From: Acanthaster planci
Lineage: Eukaryota; Echinodermata; Asteroidea; Valvatida; Acanthasteridae
DNA: 64,000 nucleotides
NCBI RefSeq assembly: GCF_001949145.1
Contig: NW_019091485.1
Coordinates: forward strand, 141,779 to 205,778
Direction of reading: 5' to 3'
Part shown: piece after piece, positions 54,001 to 63,000 of the stretch
Layout: every line of letters starts with the position of its first letter
Position numbering within the stretch: position 1 is the first letter of the stretch
Position numbers and translations under genes: made by a program
The notes under the pieces: model-generated
What the model was told of the DNA's origin: nothing
What the model saw: the letters and a program-made list of their open reading frames with translations, nothing else
The model's database searches: none

Positions 54001-57000
54001 GTAGCTTGACCTCAGACATTCTTGCAAGTACAGTAAATTTTAGCAGGAAACAGGAAATTTTCAAATTAAATAATGGCTGAGGTTTGTACCTGTACCTATA
54101 AGTATTTTTCTAATTTTTTCTCTACATATTGATATTGATTAGCGAATCAAAATTGGCCTGCCTATTTCTCCTCTTACTCATTGCAGGAGGGGAAAATGAA
54201 TAACTGAATTACCCACACAGGTCTGTTCACGATCTGCATGGCCACACATACTATCACATCCATAGGCACTTGTTATGAATGCAGTGTTACCTGATAGCAT
54301 AAGTATGTGCAACATTTGCTGGAGAATCAACCATTCATGTTTACACTGAGTTATGTTTGGAGAGGATGTGATTTATGGAGAAAGAATGTTGAGGTCTTCC
54401 TGATTGAATGTCAACTGGGTCAGTGTATTATGGATGCATTTGGTGTATTACTGACTTGGATAATGCAGCCGTATTGGCATTCAGCTTGTTGGCCGACTTT
54501 TTTTTTTTTTTTAAAGAGGTTTGGTTTCAATATTCACAAACGTGTGGCACAGTTTGCCACGAGTACCACTTAGTCTGTATGTACATGTCATTTAAAGTAC
54601 ATATGTAATCTAAGACTTCTGAATTATTTTTCCAATTGATTTTGTCCATTTGGCCTAAAAAATTATCTTTATCCAAACTGTCGTATCTGGATGATCTATC
54701 GTACTGCTAACTTGTGGGACCTAAAAGTTAGTTTTACCTTGTTGAATACAGCCGAGAGTTCCAAATTCCAGATTTACCCACAAGCAGCAATTTAGGCAAC
54801 ATTCATGTGTACATGTGGAGAATGACAGGCACTGAGTCACGTACACCAATACCATTTCATTCCATTGAGACATCCTGGCCTGTAATTTGGCTGCTGTTTG
54901 TTTTGATAGCAATGCATCTGTGTACACTAAGGCGCGTGGTATTGAGGTGGGTTACACTGCACACGTCAGTCACGTGGCCCTGATTGCGTGTTCTTGATGC
55001 TGTTTCATTTTCTCCTCTGAACCTGTACCCCATGCTGTGTACATACACGTACTCACTTCTGTTACATGTAGATGGCAAAACTGCAGTTCGGACCAGCTAC
55101 AAATTTAGATATCAATTTATGTGCAGTTGTGTAGGAAGGAATACATTGTTAAATCATAGTGTATAAAGGTATTTAGAATCAGTTTCAACAATTACAGGTC
55201 ACAACCCATCAAAAGTGTTACAGATGTATCATTCAAAATGACTTTGTTATACTTATGTTTTATCCCACAAAACTTTTCATGGTTTGCTGCTTCACTCCTG
55301 TTTGTAGAATACAGCAACTGTTTTTGAAGGAATCTTTGGTAAAGCAAGCATACATGTTTTGCATTAAAAAACCCTTCATAGGACAAGTAATAGGGCTCTG
55401 GCAAACATGCTGTACTGCCGTCCATCAGTGTACCATTCAACCGTTCTTAAACTGCAGCGTAGTAAAGTTCAATTCATATTTACATGTACATGCAAGGCAA
55501 ATGCAAAAGCAAAGCAGACTTGACATTGATAGAATTGAAATGTGTTCAACTTTTTGCCAATTTGCTGGTGTCACCTGATCTCATTGGTATTTGCTCTTGT
55601 GCCAGTTATGAACCAACCTTTGTGGTTCATCAGCAGAAGGGTTTCAGAAAAAAGGTTGATGGGTCGATGCTATTTATCATGTTGTTTATTGTCCATTAAT
55701 TTGTACATGTATTATGTGCTAAATCCTTTCTGTGTTGTCTTTTTGTGTTGTACACAGGCTGCAGAAGGCCCACCTGAAGATCTGATTGACGCAGAGACCG
55801 TCATGCCATCTGAGTGTCGTCCCTTGGAACTGCAGCTGCCTGTGCTGGGCGCTGGCCACGGTAACATCAACGGTAAGATGCTCATGAATCAGTTGCCATT
55901 CGTTGTCTCTGCAGCATTGAAAAGTACCTTTGTTTCAGCAGGAATTGCTCTTGCAAGCTGACTCAAGGAGTTGCTTCAGGCTGAGGTAGTGTTGTATAAC
56001 TACATTTTTGGTTTAGAAAGCAACTCTTTTTGTTAGACGTATGTGTAGATAACTGGTATAAACTGGCTGGAAGCAGTCTTCTCAGTCACAGGCAGCCTCA
56101 CTCCAGTGCAAGCCAGTTGGAACTCATTCTGCTCTGCAGTAGTATTCATTGCACTTTTAGAAAAACTTATTTTTTTGTTTCCTGTTTATTTGAATTATTA
56201 CTATGATTTCTAGCATCCACAGAGTTTGAAACTTAGTACACTGGTTGTTTTTGTTGTGGTTTTCTGTTTTGTGTTGTTTTGTTACAGTCGTGCTTGACCT
56301 TTCTTGTCCGTTTCATATTTATCCTTTAAAGTGAGTTTTTCCATCTGAAGTGCTGCAAAATAATTTGAGCAACTTTTCATATTTGAATGGCAAAAGGACA
56401 AGTCCAGAGTGCACAGCATGCCTATACTTTACTTGTCATTGTCTAGTTCCCTGTAGCTAGCTGACTGCTTACCTGGTGGAGAGACCAACGTTGGCTTCAT
56501 CTATAGCCTCAGGTTGATGCTTCATGATTTCAAAGCCCACATGACTTGTGGGGGATTCCAGCTGTCTGTCCGACCATTTCATCAACAGGAAATCGTCCAA
56601 TTTGAAATTTTGTTCTGAAATCTTTCATGTTTTTGCATACAGCAAAGGTTTACAGTGCCGAGTTCTCAGATGCGGTCAAGATGAGAGCACTGCACATACT
56701 AAGTTATCACAAACCATTGTAACTTTTGTTATCTACATGTATGTGCAAGGGTTGAAATCATCACGAATGGACCATTGCAGCCCCAAATCAATTAAATCTT
56801 GTTTTCAGGAAAACATGGATATGCAAATTCACTGAGGATATTCAACTTCACAGAAGTTAGTTATCATTTCGTCTATTCCATACTTTTACATGCTTCTTGT
56901 GTATACATATGAATGTATGTTACTGACTAAATGTCTAGGAGATGGGGCGTCAAACAGTGATGGTTCTCCTCTAAAAAGGACAAGGACAATAATGACTGTT

Positions 57001-60000
57001 GACGTGTTGGCTGTGAACAGGACAACTGGAGTAGGTGAGGACACGGGATATTGTGCAGATTGTCGGCAGTAATCTCTTCAAGCGCAAAGTTGGGAATACA
57101 TAAAGTTATCAGCTTGTCCGTATGTGATTAACATGTCCTACTCAGAAGTGAAGTTGTGCATTAATGGTGGGAATTCCGTTATAGAGGCAAATATCAGAAA
57201 CTTGACTGAAATGATTTCTTATTTACCAAAATACCTCCGCTCTGTGCTATGACACATTTCAAAAGAAAGTTATGATATTCAACAGACCCTCCTTTTGGAA
57301 TGGCCCGACACTTTTTAAGCATTTAAACAAGCTGTAACTTCTTTTGTGATACCAAATACATGTAACTTGTGGTATGTGGTAGTTAATTTAAATTGCTCGT
57401 AAGAATTTGACAGTGGCGTTGTTAATTTACTCGCCTACATGTATACACACACCCATGAATCACCCCAATATCCCTCTCATAAGACTGTAGCGCATATGAC
57501 TTTGAAATCCCAAGCGAGGATGTGGAACTGTACCAGGAGGAACCCAGTGTTGACTGGATTGAGGTTGATGAAGTCTCAGAAACTTTTGATGAACGAGAAG
57601 TGCAACCAGGTGAGCATTACTTACTTGCATGTACAAGTATAAAATAAGAGTATAATGAAACAGTGTCTTTGTAGAACAACCGTCCAAGCTAAAAGCTGAG
57701 TCGTGTTCTTTACATCTCCTTTCCTAAGATCTTAATGTTTGATGTCTTGACTCCTTCCAGCTGAAAAGGCTTTCACTCACAGAGTATTAACTAACAGTAT
57801 AAGAATCTCTAAAGGGAGAAAAAGCTGTTGCTAACTACCAGCCTTTGTTTTCATTGTTACTTATGCACATGTATCGTACATGCTAATAACTAGGTACATG
57901 TAGGCTTACGTGTATATGCTTGATAGCAAAAATGTTTTATACATTAGCTTGTAGCATTAAGAAGTATTTAACCATTCCACCAAGTACATGTACATGTAGC
58001 TGAAATATGCTTGTCCTCATTGAAAAATGTGAAAGTGAAATCATATGATCCCCAACTTATAAACCATATACAAAAAGTTTTGGGAATTTTTGGAAAAAAG
58101 CAACTGAGGGTGATATTGTGAATGCTTTTCTCTGGTATTGTTATAACTCAGAAAAGGCAAAATTGACAAAGCATAAAATAGTTGGAAGCTTGCTGAAAAA
58201 TGCTGGGAAGAAACGGCTCTCCAAATCAGAGGGGAAAATAGCATATGAGATGGACAGGAGCTGGGCAGGTGAATACCAATGGTTGTAGTGTATGCTGTTT
58301 GTTGTTACCAAAGTTTCTATTGGAGGAGTTAATACCAAAAACATATTTCTCAGCATTTTATGGGAAAGTCTACAGTTACAAGTTATTAGATTTTCAATGT
58401 AGACAAGGGCTAGGGTAATACAGCTTTAGAAAACATTTAGTATTGGCCTCTTAATGAGCACACACTGGCAAAAATATAAAACAAGAAAATATTGATTGGT
58501 GTAGATGCTGGGTTTTTATCCCTTAACCTGATGAATTATTAAAGTAATTACATGAAGAGCATATTAATGTACATGTTGAATGAATGAACGAAACATTTAT
58601 TTCAGTGCTGTCATTCTTTACAATAAGCAAACGTGGTTCACATTACTTAAGTACTAAGTACATGGCCAATAAATTAGGCAACATTACATAATGTATCATT
58701 TTACATTTGATAAATTAGACAACAACATTTAGGTTTAAGGTTAAACTTGTAGTTGTTTCCAGATGCTTTCATAGATCTGCTGGCTTGTAGGCTCATCAGG
58801 AGCTGAGGTTCAATTATGTTTTTCTGAAACTGCTTTGATGCCAATTCTGTCGTGGTTTGTCTAGATTCTGAAGATGTGTTTGACATGGATGGAATTGTAG
58901 ACAATGGGGAAATTCCGGAACCAGACCCTGTTGAAGGTAAGACAACTGATGGAAAACATGCACAGTTTCTGGGAGAGAATTTTGACAGTGTTGTTGTCCT
59001 TTGTATGCACATATGACTTACTGTAAACAAAAGGACCAAGAACACTGAAATTTCATTTATGATATCAATATTTGGTTTATTTACATGCTAATCCAGGAAT
59101 TTGACATCATAGGGAACCCCCAAAATATTAGTAAGATAAAAATTGTGAGCCAGACACCGTATCATCTCATAATATGTACATGTTTAAAAATCTGTTTAGT
59201 GTTCCTTTTGTTCGGAAAATACCCCCCCCCACATGTTCTTGCACCTTCCTGAAAACTGGTAATGACTGAAAACCACTCAGTTATTAAGTCTTATTTAATA
59301 CAGACAACCGTTGTTAATTTTGATAACAGCCCCAGGGTTGGTGCATATCGTCCCCATGAGGTCACCGAGTCGCTCTAGCAGTGTTGGCAGCAAGATCAAA
59401 GGTGCCCTCAAGAAGCGTAGGTCCAAGTCGTATGGGTCATCCTCCGATTTTGTTGATGCCGACTGTGAAGTGTCCTGTAAGTGGTTAAGGGACCTGTTGA
59501 AGAAAAGAAATTTTGAAAGAGCCCAGAATTCAAAGAGCACATCTAATGCATACAACTTTTTAGGGTGAATCATGTTTCAACTGTGTTATTTTGTCACCTT
59601 AATTCTCTGCTCCTGTTCAGTTCCGCATTATTAACATTTATGACATGCATGTATCATTACATGGACAAAACTGGTTTTTCAAAGGGATTGTTCTAAAACT
59701 GTTCAATTTTAAGATTTCATTCAATTTATTTAAAAAGGAAAAAATGTCAAAAACCAGTCTCCCTTTTGTTGTGCTCTGTGCATTGCTTTGGGACCCAAGG
59801 TACATGTACATTTACTTGTATCTAGGACCACTTCTCAACGATAAACAAGTATTGCAAGGCTTTTGATAAGCTCAGTTCTTCCATGGCTCACTTCTCAGTG
59901 TTGTGGATATTTGGAACCTACACAGTACAAAACAAACAATTATTCCTTGATTCCTGGAGCTATTTCTCCATATGATGGTTCGATTCAGATAACAGAGTAT

Positions 60001-63000
60001 CATCAACAGATTCTGCAATATTCGAGGTTCAAGTGAAACTGTATACTCCTGTTCAGTGCTTAAAAACTTTTTGACATCTTTTTGGTTAAAGTGTATTGAA
60101 AAGTGTCTTATAGGCATTTGAAACTGTGCATTATTTTGTGTACATGTACATGCAAAGCAGTCGGCAGTGTTGCAGTTCCATTTTTCAGGGAAGACTCTGT
60201 TCAGTTCATAGGTTTTTCTGTGCAAAGTGTGAACCAAAAATTGGTTAATTGGAAATCTTTCAGAGAAAAGGTTGCTCGTTGGCTTATTGCCAAGTAATTT
60301 ATTACATAATAATGAATCACCAAGAGAAAAATTTAAGGACAGCAATATATCAAAAGTTATTTGTGCATACATCAATACAACATTGAGGTTTTCCGTCTTA
60401 AATGACATACATAATTTATGGAAATATATGCGGGCATAAAATACCTTTTGAAATTGCCAAAACAAAACTGAAAATAAGGGTTAATTGAAATACAAGGGTG
60501 AATTTTCAAGAGTTGTAGAAAACGTTAGTAGTGACTTTAGAACCCTATAGTGTACATGTATCTATTTTTTCCCTTCAGCTAAGGTAGAGGATGTCAAGAC
60601 TACAAAAAGACGGAGTCTTGGAAAACTTCTGAGCAAGGTATCCCTGAGGAGGTTATCCAAGTCATCAGGTGAGTTCATGCTCTCCTGTTACCAGTTATGA
60701 AGCCTCACTTTCATGCATGTTATGTGCCTGATATAATTCTACTCTTCAAATAACTGTCAGGGACTTCCATTTGCAGACTCTCATTTCCTACTGGTACTTT
60801 TCAAAATGATGACTAATTGAAAATACCACAGCACCGCTGTACTTTTATTACGGATGCTTTCAAGTGTCTCTCAAGTATTGCCTATAGAGTAAAATATGTC
60901 TTGGTGATTTGAAATAAGCATTCTTGTTTGGATGGATGGTTTTTGAAAGACTTTTTCAAGGAATAATTCATTTTGTTCATTTATTCATTCATTCTTATTT
61001 TTCCTAGGAGGAAGTGCTGGTGTTGGACTCAACAGTGCAGATGGTTGGATTTGCTTATTTGTCTGTTTATTTATAATGTTTTTAAAGACATTGTTTTTGG
61101 ATGGTGAATTCTTAGATTACCCCCAGCTTTGTATTATTCCGTTTTGGCCCTTGTATTAAAAATATAGGGGTCAATCTTTTTTTTAAATGTATTTAATTCT
61201 TCCAAATTTATTAAAGAAAATAAAGGCAATGCTACTTATAGACAACTATCAATGTTAAATTTTATTTATGTTGTGAATGCCAGATGAAAGGCAACTTGTG
61301 TAAACGTTGGTGTTTGTGTTGTTGAGTGATTTGCCAGAATATGCTCTTTGTGATTGACCCTTTTTGTACAAAATGTCCTATTTTGCAGGAGACAATTACA
61401 ATATATATACAGATATTCCTTACAGCTTTGATGACTTGGACATTTTTGCTGAAGGTGATGAACATTTCATTTGCTTCCTTTACATGTAGGGACACGAAAA
61501 ACTGATCAAATATCTGTTAATAACTGTTAACACCAGTGGAATCTGTTTTAATAGGAATCACTCATAAAAAACAATCCTGCGTAAGATTCAGGTGACTTTT
61601 GTGACCCATTTCATTTTGATTTACTTATTACATAAGTTGACTTCCTGTCTCGGACTAAAACCCATTAATACTGTGTATCTGTACTAAATAAATCAGTGTC
61701 AAACCTTGTGTGGTGGTGTGGGTTATTTAAGCAAGTGTATATTAACAGTTAAATTAACGTGTATAATGAGAAATGAAATTAAATAACATATGAAATCCAC
61801 ATCAGGTTGCCCTGTGTGCATGTAGATCATCTAATGCTGAAGACATATTTTGCTTCCATTTTCTTCCCAATTAAAGATTTTTCTCTCTCTTATTCACAGA
61901 ATGCACAGGGCCAGCGATGATGTTTCCACTCTTCAGCTTACCCCCTTTCTACAAAAAACTACTTATTACACGTGTCATTTTTTGCAGGTTTAGGGAGCCC
62001 AGATGGAACTTCACAAATTGTTTTACTATTTCTCTAATTTCTCTATTTGTCCTGCCTGTATCACCTTGTACTTTTCAAGGCCTAGATATATCCTGTTATC
62101 TTGGAAAAAAATAAAAGAAAACAATCACCCCTTTCCTTCCAAGAAAGTGAAATGGGATTGGTACTTTATGCAGCATATATTTATAATGTACATAGCGTAT
62201 TTTGAATCCACATGTCACTAAATCATTTCAGAGTGTAAAATGTAAGCGATTGTATTTGGAAAACGTCTGTAAGAACAGCCTTGGTAATTGACATTCAAGT
62301 CTATTGCCCACATAGCATTATTTTTCTGGGCTTGTCTGTGAAGAGAGATTTCTTTAGCCATCATTGGCAGATGTGGTTTAAAAAACAAATTGCACTGAGT
62401 CAATTTGCTTTTGTTTATTCCCACATATCCAAGTCATACGTTGAAGATTTTTATGTACTGTGCTGATCCTTGAAATTTGCAAACCCCAAACCTCTGCTGT
62501 ATGTCAGACAGTGTCATTTAGCTTTTTAAACATTGAGGAAAACTTCATTTACAAAAAGTAGCCTGGGTGGGAGTTCTGAATATCAGTGAGTGGGTAAGTA
62601 GTGTTCATGCTGTTTTACTGGAAATGACTTGTGGAATTCCCTGTGAACATTTGCCAGATGAGAATGGTCAGCCGAATGGTGAACCGATCAAAGAGGTCAT
62701 TGAAAAAGATCAGATCAAGCCGAAAGAAACTGGTGAGAACCCAGCTAGGGCTAGGTGCTGTTCAGTCATTTGTCAGATTTCCCCATTACTGAAATACATC
62801 AAGGTTTTAAGTGTATGCTTTGTTTTAAAAGTATACTCGTTTTGTGTACAGGTATTGCCCCTTTTGTTTATGAAAATGAACGGGCACAAAGTTTTTCAAT
62901 ACAACAAGGCATGTGCATGTACAGCTGTTGTTAGGACCTTTTTACCTAAATGTGCTTAATTAATTTGCTTTTATTCACTCTAATGACACCTTTTTTCGAT

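Larger units (their letters stand above)
43081..55757 (+). other. 12.7-kb intron between repeat 15 and hinge
   Basis: This is the largest visible intron of the gene. It holds ACATGTAC clusters (for example 45811-45829 and 51723-51738), a 96-nt imperfect hairpin (51746-51841), a G-run near 51987 and a GC-richer patch at about 49200-49520. Several open frames of 70-153 codons occur (for example 43719-44180) but show no domain, no codon bias I can see and no matching splice sites. I found no phase-0 exon. Confidence 0.7.

Noticed and set aside
56643-56700. Possible exon opening [10 protein letters not shown] after a good acceptor
   Set aside because: No acceptable donor in phase 1 before the stop.
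59872-60465. 197-codon minus-strand open frame inside an intron
   Set aside because: No recognisable domain, no splice or start context, and it runs through an ACATGTACATG word. Long chance frames occur elsewhere in the window too.
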